Below the pieces are notes generated by a model, which saw nothing but the letters and a program-made list of their open reading frames with translations, ran no database searches and was not told the DNA's origin. Below are positions 1-11,657 of a DNA stretch of 64,000 nucleotides, piece after piece; positions within the stretch are counted from its first letter, which is position 1; the number at the start of each line of letters is the position of its first letter. This DNA is from Silene latifolia (taxonomy: Eukaryota > Streptophyta > Magnoliopsida > Caryophyllales > Caryophyllaceae): contig NC_133534.1 in the NCBI RefSeq assembly GCF_048544455.1, positions 33,976,217 through 34,040,216 on the forward strand, in the 5' to 3' direction. Both the position numbers and the translations under genes were made by a program.

Positions 1-284
1 TGATCAACGCGTCCGGATAGCTGCCCGAGGATGCAACATGCGGTCCCTCAAAGAGGCGAGAAAGTCCGAAAAAGGGAAGAGTCCGTCCTTGCAGCAGGAG
101 GGCGACCAAATGGATACAACTAGGAAATTTGAGTGAGGAAGTGTGCCTATAATGAGCCAATAGGGCATCGGTAATCTCGTAAGAATTTATGTAGCCGCGG
201 AGGTGTCCAAAATATCTGTGGACACCCCAACGCATGTTTTCACCTAATGAGAAACCATCAAGCCTTCGATCAAAGCGAAATTTT

Positions 285-1440
285 CCCATCAGTTATCTAC
301 CAAGAGATAGACGCCGGCTCACACTGTCATACCGACAAGAGCGGCAGTCGTTGCGAAGAAATACAGCGCCGTCGCAGTCACCCCAAGTAGTAGACGCCAC
401 TAGATCACCCCAAGAGGTAGACTCCGTCATAGTGTCACTTCAAGTGGTAGACGCCACGTAACACGCTATCAAGAAACAGACGCCGGCTCACACTTTGTCA
501 TACCGACAAGAGCGGCATCGTTGCGAAGAAATACAGCGTCACATCACCCCAAGTAGTAGACGCCACGGCAGCGATCACCCCAAGAGGTAGACTCCGTCGC
601 AGATCACTCCAAGTGGTAGACGCCACGTAACACGCTATCAAGAAATGTACGCCGCTCACACTGTCATACCAACAAGAGCGGATCGTTGCGAAGAAATACA
701 GCGCCGATCACCCCAAGTAGTAGACGCCACGGCAGATCACCCCAAGAGGTAGACTCCGTCGCAGCTACCCAAGTGGTAAACGCCACGTAACACGCTATCA
801 AGAAATGACGCCGGCTCACACTGTCATACCGACAAGAGCGGCAGTCGTTGCGAAGAAATACAGCGCCGTCGCAGTCACCCCAAGTGGTAGACGCCACGTA
901 ACACGCTATCAAGAAACAGACGCCGGCTCACACTGTCATACCGACAAGAGCGGCAATCGTTGCGAAGAAATACAACATTGCCGCATCACCCCAAGTAGTA
1001 GACGCCACTAGCCACCCCAAGAGGTAGACTCGTCGCAATCACTCCAAGTGGTAGACGCCACGTAACACGCTATCAAGAAATGTACGCCGGCTCACACTGT
1101 CATACCGACAAGAGCGGCATCGTTGCGAAGAAATACAGCGCCGTCGCAGTCACCCCAAGTAGTAGACGCCACGGCAGACACCCCAAGAGGTAGACTCTCG
1201 CGATCACTCCAAGTGGTAGACGCCACGTAACACGCTATCAAGAAACAGACGCCGGCTCACACTGTCATACCGACAAGAGCGGCACAATCGTTTAAGAAAT
1301 ACAACGCCGTCGCAGATCACCCCAAGTAGTAGACGCCACGGCGATCACCCCAAGAGGTAGACGCTCGTCGCATCACCCAAGCGGTAGACGCCACGTAACA
1401 CGCTATTAAGAACCAACGCCGGCTTCCCCGGTCAATCCAA
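285..1440. repeat. About 165-bp tandem repeat array inside the Retand-like element
   Basis: About seven or eight diverged units occur. The landmark acacgctatcaagaaa recurs near 461, 631, 791, 901, 1066, 1231 and 1395, mostly 160-170 bp apart with one short unit. Each unit also holds three sub-motifs of the form caccccaagNNGtagacNcc. Every unit carries a phrase close to ctcacactgtcataccgac, which is nearly identical to a stretch of the gag region of the second Retand-like element (about 61354-61382). Short ORFs across the array are by-products of the repeat. Confidence 0.85.
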
Positions 1441-1819
1441 CAAGAGCCACCGCACATTACACTCGCAAAAACATTCAAAGTGTCTTGGAAGCGTTGAAAC
1501 ACAGTTGAGATACGCACTCAAAAACGGCCCCGGCCAAGCCGAGGCGAAAACAAGAAGGGCGCTCAATTAAGAATACAGGAAGACAACTCTGATAGAGATG
1601 AGATAAAGACCACGGCCGGCCGCAGCGAAAGAAACGAATTGTTATTAGAAGATAAGTTACAAGATTTACAAGTGAGAAGAATACGAGACGACGACGGCCG
1701 TCCCCCGGGAATAATCCGAGACACAACCTACTAAAAAAAAAAAAAAAAAAAAAAAAAAAGTTGTACAAAAAGCAAAAGCTACAGTTATACCAAGAAATAG
1801 CGGGAAGGAAGAGCTGAGT

Positions 1820-4450
1820 AATTGGCCCCGAACAGTGGAAATCGATCACCATTTGTAAACTTGTTCTCATCAAGCAAAGACATGTTAGTGAGGAGTCAAA
1901 CAGATCTCAGTAAACTTGCTCTCTTAGGCTCTTTCTCGCCTCGCCATCGCATCGGCGGCCGCATCTTCCCAAAGAGGGCAACCCGGCGAGCTTCTCTAGC
2001 ACCTCGGCCTTGGCCTCGGCATCCTCATTGCCCTCATCCTTTCGGCCTCTTCCTTAGCCACTCTAGCCCTCTCAAAGAAGAGCCGCTTCTCTCCGGCCGC
2101 CTCCCCCTCCATCTTCGCCTTCGCCGCCTCTTTGGCCGCCTCCACCGCGGCTTTCTCCTTAGCCCCGACTCTGTCATCAAGCAGCACGTCGAACTTGTCC
2201 CACGGGAAGGAGCCATCAAGAGGGAAAAGCTCCCCGATAACTTCCCTGGCAGCATCTTCGGCCAAGTCCCGGAACTCGGCGCACGGTTTGGGAGCATGAC
2301 GGTTTGGAGCATATCGACGTCCGCCTCCTTTTGCTTGATGATGGCCTCTTTGCCACGAATCGGCTCACTGGGCCTTAAACATGCCCTGTCCGATCCCTCT
2401 GCTGAGACAGAGGTCGGCACGCTTCGAGCAAGGCTACATTCCCCAAAGCGGCTTCGCAGCCTTCGGTCGCCGCGACCTCGGCCTTAGCTCTCTCAAAGAA
2501 GGACCTCCTTTTCGGCGTCCTCCGGAGCTTTCGCTCACCCAAGAGCGCCTTCTCAAGCATCTCCCCCGAGCTTCGCTCATTATGGAGACTCGGCTTCGCC
2601 GACGCAGCCCACCGCTTAGTGGCATTACACTCGGAAACGGCTCGAGCAATGACCCTCTCCCGCTCCTCGAGGCGAGCCCCGTAGCCACGTTCCACCTCGA
2701 CTCCCTAATCGCCTTTGTGCCTTCCTCTATAAGTGGGAGACGGAAGCCTTCCCAGGGGGGGGAGGAACGGCGGTGGTATTTTGGCCACCACTGCAAGGGC
2801 CGGGAGAAGGAAACCTTCCGGGATGAAGAATTGACGGTGGCGCCCGATCGCGAGCTGCGCGGCAGAAGCCCACCGCCCTGCCGCTCAACGTGAGCGATGG
2901 CCGATCGGGCCGATCCGCAAAAATTCAATTAAAGCATCGGTATCAACCGACTTATCAGGAACACCTAATGGCACGGCTAAGTTTAAGCCACAGGATAGAC
3001 GGATACCATGTCTGGCCTTCTTGGCCGGAGAAGGCACTTCCTTGCCAGCAGCAGAAGCCGTCCTTTTCCTCCTACGAGATAAGGGGAGATCCCTCGCATC
3101 GAGTCCCCCTCATCGGGAATATCAACAATCTCCACCTTCTTAGGGGAGAGGACGGGAGTTGAAACCGGTTTCGACGCCGTTTTCCGCGTCCGACGCACTA
3201 CGCCGCTAATCACCCGGGCCTGCGCCTCCTCCTTGCTCAAGCCCTTCAGCCGCTGTTCCATGAGGTCATTCGGCGACGTCCCGCGATCATGGGCGAGCCT
3301 TGGGATGCAAGTTAGCAACGGTTTTGTCTTTATGCAGCCCCATTCTCCGAAGAAGATCCTCAGATAGGTCCGGACCGAAGTGGTCTGCAAAAGAAACAAA
3401 GAATCAAGAAGAGGAAATAAATCGAAGTCCGAGAAAACAGGAGCATTGAGAGCGGTGACGGGCCTCACACCGACCCCACTCACCTGCGCCGGGGCAGGTA
3501 TGATGAGGCCGACGTAGCAAAGTGGCTCATCCCGAAGAATGATCTGCGTCGGGGAATCCATCTTTTCGGCACCCCACTCTTGTCCACCTCGAAGAGCCTC
3601 ATCGCCAACCTCTCATCCTCCTTCGGATGGACCTGTTGGCATCCATTTTCGAGATGTTTCGGGTGACCCATCCGTCATGCTCCGCCCTAGTCTCACACCG
3701 CAAATTAACCTGGTCTTTGGAAGGAGCGGGGCGGCGGATAGTCGTCCGGTACCTTAACGTACACCCACCGACCCCGCCGGTCCTTGCAAGAAGAGAGCTT
3801 GTCAACGGAGACGTAACCTTGCTCCGTTTGCACGCTGTACCATCCGACACGGCCAGAGATTGATGGTTTCAGATAATGAAGTCGACGGAATAAATTCACC
3901 GTCGGAGCCTCTCCCTTGAAGAGGCAAAGCCGATTTAAACCGATTATGGTCCTCATGGCCAACGGGTGCGATTGGGCAACGGCAACGTTCATAGCCTTAA
4001 TTATGGCCATAACATACCCATTCAGAGGAAGCCGGAGACCATACTCCAAATGCCGCATATACACACGGTGTGGCTGGCGGAGGACAACAGACGGATCGAC
4101 CCTCCCCGGGGATGACAATTTCGTATCCACTACCGAAGAAAAAATGGCCCTCGAAAAGTTTCTCACGAACAAGCGGCAAGCTTATGGGACCAAACACGGT
4201 CAAGGCGAACCTTACAGGCATCACCGTGATCCATGACGCATCGCCTCTCATTAGGACGAGGCCTTTCCTCCTCCTCACCAAAATCATCACCAAAATCACC
4301 ACAAGAATCTTCATCCTCCCATTCCTCCGAATCCGAGGATCAACCTCCGGAGAAGGAGACCTAGGACCCTCCGACACGGGCCCACTAGGTCCAAAGATCG
4401 GCAGAAGACATGTTCACAACAAATTGCTAGCAAAGAAAAGAAAAATTCGT
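1820..4450 (-). pseudogene. Antisense ORF region (aORF) of the Tat-lineage element, broken
   Basis: Open stretches on the minus strand run over most of this block. They include a conserved-looking segment at about 3705-4172 with phrases such as YMRHLEYGLRLPLNGYV and GRVGWYSVQTEQGYVSVD, and a charged, Ala/Glu/Lys-rich coiled-coil-like segment at about 1996-2265 and 2375-2695. This layout resembles the 'putative gypsy type transposon' (Transposase_28) proteins annotated widely in plants, known to come from antisense ORFs of Ogre/Tat elements. Their function is unknown. The copy is a fossil with several breaks. Assignment rests on recognised phrasing and position, not on a search. Confidence 0.7.
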
Positions 4451-5127
4451 TTGTTTACCTTCAAAGGAAAAAGTGCTAGCCGGATCAAAAACTCGAAGAT
4501 TGGAAAAAAAGAAGCCCTTGATTTAGCAAGACGAAATTTTGAAGAAAATTTGAGAAAATAAAATTAGTGACCAAAATCACGAAAAAAGCGCCCTATTTAT
4601 AGGAAGAAAGCCCACAATAAAGGGCCAATCGAGCACACCCATGAAGCAACAACAGCCAATCAACGAGCAAACACGTGTCGAGCATGCAACCACGGAATGT
4701 CAATCGTCGCAACGATTAAACGTCAATCAATGCAAACGGTGACCAAGCGTCTTCAACACGCCCGTTCACATCCCTTCAACTATTCATTTTCCTCAACAAA
4801 TTCCTAGGTATCTGGTCTCCGCCGGCCACCTGATCAACCAAGCTAGGAAGCACGGCCGGGGCAATCAAAATCAACCAAGCACTCTCGGCCTTGGTCACGG
4901 CCGGCGTCATATTTTTTTCCACATCGAGTGCCCTTTACGCATCCATGTGGAGGGGGGATATGGTATACGGCACGGCCTAGGATATGGTATACGCACCGCC
5001 TAGCAAGAGCCACGCCGATGCACAAGAAGAAGCCGATGCAGAAAATTTCTAAAAATTACTTGTGCAGAATACATGCTCAACGTACATCGGAGCCCATACC
5101 ACGGCATAGACTACGCTGGGGGCAAAT

Positions 5128-5724
5128 TGATGGGGCATATTCTGCACCGATGACCAAGTCAACACACTGAGCAAGGTCAAAGATATCCACAGCAAGTCAA
5201 CGACTTAGATAGACTAGCCGATGCATCCCATCGGCCGCCACTCCGGGTCTCGGCGTGACAACGCTGGCAGGGACACACATCCGCGTACTCATATCCAAGA
5301 CCCCTCGGCGGCGAGTCAACATTGTCCGCCGGCCTGCCATAGGTCCCTCGGCCGAGGGGTAGATCAGTCTTTCCACCTGCTAGCCACTTGGCCACTACGT
5401 GACAAAAGGTGAAAGTCTATAAATACTCCTCAACCTTCATTGAGGAAAGGATCTCACAATTATAACCTAAATACACTATTCATCTGGTAATATCTCCCTT
5501 ATCTCTCTACAATACGCATCTAGCCAAGTAACACAGCTTAACCCTTTAAGTTTCGACTTGAGCGTCGGAGTGAGTACGCGCTGGCACAGCCAAGCCCTCG
5601 CCTTCGTTCATTGTTGCAGGAGAGGCCGAGTGGGACGATAGGAGCAAGAAGGATTCAGCTCAAGACATTATTCTACAAGCCACGGGTGGTAACTAATCAC
5701 TGCTCTGGAATTACACCCGGAACA
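5128..5724 (+). repeat. 3' LTR of the left Retand-like element
   Basis: The LTR is about 597 bp, begins TGATGGGGCATATT and ends CACCCGGAACA. It is preceded by a purine-rich tract (ctgggggcaaa). It aligns over its whole length with the LTR at 60409-61020, including a probable promoter segment (gtctataaatactcctcaac near 5417) shared by both. Because the other LTR of this copy lies outside the window, no target-site duplication can be checked here. Confidence 0.9.
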
Positions 5725-6656
5725 CCAGGGAATAGAAAATTCAATGAAGAAATTTAATTGAATAATGCCAGGAATATTATCCTGATCCGTTTCTGGAAGC
5801 AAATCTTTCCATTCGTCATAAAGATTTTTAAACATTGGTGGTAAAATGTCTTCATGAGTGCCATAAAATTGCCACCATTTTATTAAACAATTTGGTAAAT
5901 TTTGGTTAAAGACTTCCGGATAAATTTTTATGAGCCATGTGTGGCTCTTTGTAGGGTTTTCATATAGAAAAACTTTGTCAAAAGCCTGGATATAATCCCA
6001 GTAATTGTATTCAACTTTGACATTATTTTTGTTGATTAAGGTTTTGGAAGTGGATGGGGTAATTCCCCATTCTTCTATGGATATTATCCTCTTGATATTA
6101 ATTTTTGAAAATTTAAAGAAATTTCCTGGATCTTCCCAATGAGATAAATGGCATTCATTTTCAGATAGGATTCCTTCATAAAAACCTCGACTTTTATAAG
6201 TCTCCATAGGAAAATGATTATTCGTTAAATAGCGGTTATATAATAACCAGGGATTTTCTTCCCATTTCTTATCGGAATTTTGGAGTATAATAATCTCCCT
6301 TTCTTCTGGTGATTTCACCATTTTCTCTTTATCATCAAGAGAATCTTTCATAATTTTTTTGAAGGATGGCGAACTTATATTAAGTTCTTTCTGCTTCCAT
6401 ATTTGGAATTCATCATAATCTTCTTTTGTGATATTATCACATAAATTTTTGGCTATTAGCCTTTTCCCACCATATTGTGCCAAGGTATTACTTGGTCTTG
6501 TAAAACCAGATGATGAACCTGGTTCTGGGTTATTCCCATAATTATTTGAGGATGATTGTCCTAGGTTATTCCCATATATGATTATTGAGGATGATTGCCG
6601 TCCTCTCCCTCTATTAGAAGGATGCATAAAACGGCCACGGCCTCGACCAAAATCCA
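5725..6656 (-). pseudogene. Viral downstream ORF (copy A), partial
   Basis: This is the minus-strand counterpart of the ORF at 13213 in copy B. It begins with a Gly/Arg-rich stretch (DFGRGRGRFMHPSNRGRGR), followed by a mixed charged region rich in Trp and aromatic residues. It lies immediately after the RT/RNase H region, as in viruses with a second ORF. It is incomplete because the copy ends at the retrotransposon junction. Function unknown. Confidence 0.75.
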
Positions 6657-6679
6657 TTCCTGAAACAAATAACAAACTC

Positions 6680-8227
6680 TTATAGAGTTAAATACTCCCT
6701 TCTTAAGAAATCAGGGAGATGATTATCAGATCCTTTTTTATAATGGATTTCAAAATCAAAAGGGGCTAAATGTGCTTGCCACCTTGCAAACATTTGCTTG
6801 GAAACATCATGTTTAAAATCTTTTTGAAACATAAATTTTGCAGAACTACAATCAGTTCTTATTGTAAATTTCTGGTTATATAAATCATTTTGAAATTTTA
6901 AAACACATCTGACTATGGCTAAAACTTCTTTAGCAATAGTTGCATAATTTGATTGTGCAGAATTCCATTTTCCTGAATAAAAACGGGCTAAAAATCCATG
7001 TTTACTATTGGGATCTATTTGTTTAAGGATCCCTCCATAACCAATATCTGAAGCATCAGTTTCAATTATCTTTTCCCAATGAGGGTTTGCCAAACTAAGA
7101 CATGGTAAAGATATAACTTTACTTTTAATTTTCCTGACGGCTTTAGTGTGATCATTGGACCAGGCACAGGGATTCTTTTTCAACCTGTCATATAAAATAG
7201 CTGTGTCTTTCGCTAAATCATTATAATATGGTGAAATATAATTCAGACTCCCTAAGAATCTTTGAAGCTGAGTCTTGTCAGTAATTTCATCTGGGAATTT
7301 AGACCCAAATTCAATACTTCTATTAATTGGAATAATTTGACCTTTCTCAATATTATGACCTAAAAATCTGATTTTAGTCTGGAATAAAGACATTTTAGTT
7401 TTGGAAATAACTAAACCATTAGATATAACAATTTTTTTGAAAATATCCAAATGTTTAAAATGTTCTTCTATATTCATGGAGAAGACAAGAATATCATCAA
7501 TATAAACTATGATAAAATGACTAAAATTGTTAAAAATGTCATTCATAATCTTTTGGAATTCTGATGGAGCATTTTTCAAACCAAAAGGCATAACATGCCA
7601 TTCATATTGTCCAAAAGGAACATTGAAAGCAGTTTTATATCATCTCATTTGGTCGATTTGAATCTGCCAATAACCAGATTTTAAATCAAATTTAGAGAAT
7701 ATTAGAGCTTTATATAAACGATCTAATAAATCTTTTTTATTGGGTATTGGATATCTAATCCATTTTAAGACCTTATTTAAAGGTTTATAATTAATGACTA
7801 ATCTAGGAACTCCTCGTTCCTTTTCGGCATTTTTAACATAAAAAAGTGTGCAAGACCATGGTGATTTGGATGGTCCAATAAGTTTTTTCTCTATAAGAGA
7901 ACTTATTTCTTTTTTGCAAAATTCTAAATATTCTGAATTCATTTGACAAGGTCTAGCCTTGGTAGGAACATTTTCTTCCCTAAAATCTTCTTCATAAGGA
8001 AGATTTACTATATGCTTCTTTCTATTCCAAAAAGCATTAGGATGATCATTGCAAATGGATAAGGAAAACTGGTTTTCAATATCCATAATTTTTTGTTTTA
8101 ATCTAGGATTATTAAGTTTTTGATCTATAGTCAAAATATTAACTTCATGTTTTAAAAAGCTTAATTGATTTTCTTTTAAAGAAATTTTTTTATAAATCTC
8201 ATTTATAGCTTTTATAAAAGGTTTCAT
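6680..8227 (-). pseudogene. Pararetrovirus reverse transcriptase and RNase H (copy A)
   Basis: RT motifs are readable: VINYKPLNKVL, FSKFDLKSGYWQIQID, MPFGLKN and the catalytic YIDDILVF. RNase H follows, with TDASDIGYGGIL and RTDCSSAKF. No integrase follows. The region is broken. It pairs as an inverted repeat with 11658-13208. Confidence 0.88.
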
Positions 8228-8580
8228 GATAAAACTGAAAGTTATGATTTTTCCTTGATAATTTGCAGTTAAATTCTTATTATCTGCAGTAAAAGGATAA
8301 ATCTTTGTTATAAAAGGTGTTCCAAGAATAATAGGAACTGAGAGTTTATTTTTGACTAAAAGAAAACTTAAAGGAATGCAGGTGTTATTAACACATATAT
8401 CAGCTTTTGGGAGTTTAAATTCAATATCTAATTTATCTCCTCCTGCTTGAGATAAACTATGAGTAGTTTTGACAAAATATCTGGAGTCAATTTCTCCTTC
8501 TTGTATAACATTTAAATCTGCTCCAGTATCAATTAAAGCAATAAATTCTTTAGAAAATTGATTATTAATTCTAAGAAGAA
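8228..8580 (-). pseudogene. Pararetrovirus aspartic protease (copy A)
   Basis: The minus strand reads a retropepsin-like active-site phrase, ALIDTGADLNVI, followed about 75 residues later by IILGTPFITKIYPF, the second conserved motif of the family. It sits directly upstream of the RT region, as in caulimovirid polyproteins. Fossil. Only the part downstream of the active site is repeated in copy B. Confidence 0.8.
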
Positions 8581-9066
8581 TCTTAACATACCATTTTTGT
8601 CCAAAGAACCATATTTATGGTTTGGAGAAATTTTTATTTTTCTCAAGTTCGGGAGAGTATCAACAAGTTGCATAGCTTGATCCTTACCATCAGGGTTAAG
8701 AATAGGAATCTCATGGTTATCAACTTTTTTGCCATTAGATTCTTGATCATTATTTAGCAAATCATTTTGAAAAATAAAAAGTTGTTCAAGATTAGAAATT
8801 CTTGTATCATTTCTTTGTTCTTCAATTTTTAGAAGTTTAATCTCAGATTTTAAATTATCCATCTCTTTCAAAATATCTTGTAAAGAAGAAGGATTAGAAG
8901 TCGTGTTTTTATTTTGAAGACGTTTATAAACTTCATTTAAAGAATAAGGTTTTTCTTCTGTAAAACTCTGTTTTCCATAATCAAAATTATTATGAGAAGT
9001 GCTCGGTATATTTTCGATAATTTGTGATCTTAAATCAGCACTTGGGATGGCTTTTAAAACATCCAA
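8581..9066 (-). pseudogene. Coiled-coil segment between capsid and protease (copy A)
   Basis: This minus-strand open stretch is rich in Glu, Lys, Leu and Asn, with a heptad-like segment around LKEMDNLKSEIKLLKIEE. In caulimovirids a region between the coat protein zinc knuckle and the protease often holds such spacer or virion-associated sequence. No enzyme motif is seen. Fossil. Confidence 0.55.
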
Positions 9067-9348
9067 CCAATCATTATTGGTGAGAACCTGTAATTTGACA
9101 TCTTGAAAATTGGATAAAAGATTAAAGAAATCATCTTTTTTGGGATTAATACAAGCTTTTCCCTGTCCACAGGGTTCACATTCTCGAATTAGCGATTTGC
9201 GGAACTACATGCGTGTAAAAAGAATCATTTTTAAGGATTTTAAGATTATTACTAGAACTACTAGAATTATCAGACATAGTTTCTGTTTCACTCTGTAGAT
9301 CTGGTTCATTAAGAAATAATTTTGAAATCTTGTCTTTAAGATCATCAT

Positions 9349-10469
9349 CTATATCAAGATTATTAATTTTTTTTGGGTCCAGCAATTGATTGCCATATGA
9401 CCCTTTTTATTGCATTTAAAACACCTTATTTCTTTTGAAGGTATATAACCCCTTTTCTTATAATGCTTTTTATGGAATTTTCTCTGATTTTTTCGATAAG
9501 TTTTTTCTTCAAGTTTAGTTTTTGAATATCTTTTCTTTTTATATCTAGGAGAATAGATTCTATCATTACTTTTGTTTTGTTTTCTACGAGAAGTAGAAGG
9601 CATATCCATACCAAATTGTTCACAAAATTCACCTAATTGGTTTCTTTCAATAATGTTTCGATGTTTGAGTTCTTGATTTAATTTAATCTCATTACAAAGG
9701 TTTATTCCTTCAAATTTGTACAAGCTTTAATAAGGTGACCATAATTATATTTTTCGTAATTAATAGAAGGATTTTCTCCACGAAGAATTTTTCTAATTCT
9801 TTCAGCAAATAAGTGTGGTAGACCATCAATAAATTTACCTTTCCAATGAAAGCTATTGCATTAGGTAAAAGCATAACTCGCTAAGGAAGGTGTCTTTGTA
9901 CCACCTAAAATCGTTAAAGTTTTACATCTAAAATTTTGTAAAAGAGTTCTTGTGGAATCATAATTATTCCCCAATTGGCCAGTAAAATGATCAAGTATAT
10001 TAACAAGTAAAGTGTAAACCGCAGTTTCTGTGGGCACTTCATCTTTAATTTCTGTATTAGTAATAATAGTTGTTTTTTGTTCATTAGTGAGGTAATTATC
10101 CCACCATCCTTTAAGTTGACCGGTGAATCCTGATGCTATCATTTTAGCAACAGTGGAATCACTATTATTAGCATTTTTACAAACTTGAGAATACATAAGC
10201 ATTCTATGGCAATGGTTGTGAATTTGTTTTTCAGCAAAATAATCTATATTCCATTCATAGATATGAGATCCACTATAACTATGTCCAATAATCTCAGCAT
10301 TTTCTTCCTGTCCAATATCAACAGGTGAAGGTCTTCTATTATAGTATAGAGTATTAATAGGTTTTTGACCCCATTTATTTTTTGAAACAACATTCAAATC
10401 ATCTTTGAAATTCGGATTGAATTTTTCATTTAAAGTTTGCAACTTTAAATTTGCAACCTTATCAGCCAA
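9349..10469 (-). pseudogene. Pararetrovirus coat protein with CCHC zinc knuckle (copy A)
   Basis: The coat protein core is recognisable from GFTGQLKGWWDNYLTNE, a phrase close to the conserved GxLxxWW region of caulimovirid and gag-like capsids. Downstream on the same strand lies a Lys/Arg-rich stretch and a zinc knuckle, CFKCNKKGHMAINC. The order capsid, basic region, knuckle is that of Caulimoviridae. Broken fossil. Confidence 0.85.
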
Positions 10470-10549
10470 CTGACTTATAAGTTGTTCGTTTTTAATGTCA
10501 GATAAAAATTTAAAATTCTTTATTTCAGGAGGATTTTTGATAATAGGAG

Positions 10550-11304
10550 TTATTTCTTGCGAAGAAGAAGAAGGGTCTTGATCTTGGTATTTTGAATGAC
10601 TTGATTAAGAAGATTTATGACTTTATTAGCCTTATGGTGTAAATCTGTAACATGTTCACCAAGAATTTTTAAAGATAGATTAGCATAATTATTTTGTTCA
10701 CTTAAATAATTTAAATGTTTAGTAGTCGTGGTAATAATTCCGTCTTCATAAATTTTTGAAAGGGGCATGTAAGAACACCCATCTAATTTAAACTTCTTAA
10801 GAGGAGGATAAACTCCCTTAACTTCATTACCATTGAGAAGTTCAAAATTTCTTTCAAGAATAGTTAAATGATTATATAAATAAGTTGAACAATACCAAGG
10901 GACAAAATAAATAATCGCATTTCTTCGATTTGCGGTATTCATAAAACTCATCTTGCAAGATGTCTTGTTGTTTTTCATTAAAATTATGAAAAAACCAATT
11001 TCTAAATTTTTCCCAAATAGGAGATTAAAATTCATTACTAATTAGTTTTCTGGTTATTGAACCAGGAGAAAAATCTAGTAAGGCCTTCTTAATCATCAGT
11101 ATAACTCATTTGGGACAATGTGTCCGCTTCTTTTTTAGAATGTCGTCTTAAAATTTTATCAGAATGCATTCTTAAAACATCTTCATCTGTTTCAATAAAA
11201 TCTTCATCTCTTAATTGAGAAGTTGAACACCTAGATGTACTAGGCATATCTAAATCTTGATCAAGGGCTGAAATAAAAGTCCTATTAGAAAAAGATCTAG
11301 TCAT
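10550..11304 (-). pseudogene. Region upstream of the coat protein (copy A), unassigned
   Basis: Two minus-strand open stretches lie upstream of the coat protein. One (about 10550-11035) contains NFELLNGNEVKGVYPPLKKF and a Leu/Asn-rich tail. The other (about 11089-11304) is Ser/Asp/Arg-rich with SFSNRTFISALDQDLDMPST. In caulimovirids this position holds the end of the movement protein or the linker after it, but no movement-protein motif was recognised. Fossil. Confidence 0.45.
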
Positions 11305-11343
11305 TCTTGAAGTACTACTTCTAGGTCTAGTATGGTTATTGCC

Positions 11344-11405
11344 AAAATTTAAAGTAACAGCTCCTTCAGAATTTTGGTAAAATTTAAAGTAACAGCTCCT
11401 TCAGA
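11344..11405. repeat. 27-bp direct repeat at the head-to-head junction
   Basis: The 27-bp string beginning aaaatttaaagtaacagc occurs at 11344-11370 and again at 11379-11405, separated by 8 bp. The second copy ends exactly where sequence of copy B begins (about 11402, overlapping by a few bases). It marks the joint between the inverted viral copies and looks like a repair or template-switch scar. Confidence 0.8.
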
Positions 11406-11657
11406 TATTTTGTCAAAACTACTCATAGTTTATCTCAAGCAGGAGGAGATAAGTTAGATATTGAATTTAAACTCCCAAAAGCTGATATATGTGTTAATAA
11501 CACCTGCATTCCTTTAAGTTTTCTTTTAGTCAAAAATAAACTCTCAGTTCCTATTATTCTTGGAACACCTTTTATAACAAAGATTTATCCTTTTACTGCA
11601 GATAATAAGAATTTAACTGCAAATTATCAAGGAAAAATCATAACTTTCAGTTTTATC

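Larger units (their letters stand above)
1..5724 (+). mobile_element. Retand-like Ty3/Gypsy (Ogre/Tat lineage) element, 3' part
   Basis: This is the 3' portion of an LTR retrotransposon whose left part lies outside the window. It contains a tandem-repeat block, a long region coding on the opposite strand, a purine-rich tract just before the LTR (near 5115-5127) and a 3' LTR. An antisense ORF between pol and the 3' LTR is a known mark of the Ogre/Tat lineage, and Retand elements of Silene are known for an amplified internal tandem repeat. The LTR matches the one at 60409-61020, so both belong to one family. The element is a broken fossil with many breaks. No pol domain was recognised in its first 230 bases. 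The right end abuts the pararetrovirus fossil directly at 5724/5725. Confidence 0.8.
5725..11401 (-). mobile_element. Endogenous pararetrovirus fossil, copy A (Caulimoviridae, possibly Florendovirus)
   Basis: Read on the minus strand, this block carries in viral order: a linker region, coat protein, zinc knuckle, coiled-coil segment, aspartic protease, reverse transcriptase with RNase H, and a downstream Gly/Arg-rich ORF. There is no integrase and no LTR, which separates it from Ty3/Gypsy elements and fits Caulimoviridae. A second ORF after the polyprotein recalls Florendovirus, but the genus is not settled. The copy is broken in several places and no movement protein was recognised. Its outer end is cut at the Retand-like LTR, and its inner end meets copy B head to head. 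Near identity with copy B over about 2.75 kb suggests a recent origin or recent homogenisation. Confidence 0.88.

Noticed and set aside
234-1517. Short frames on both strands of the first 1.5 kb
   Set aside because: They come from the 165-bp tandem repeat and change frame with each unit.
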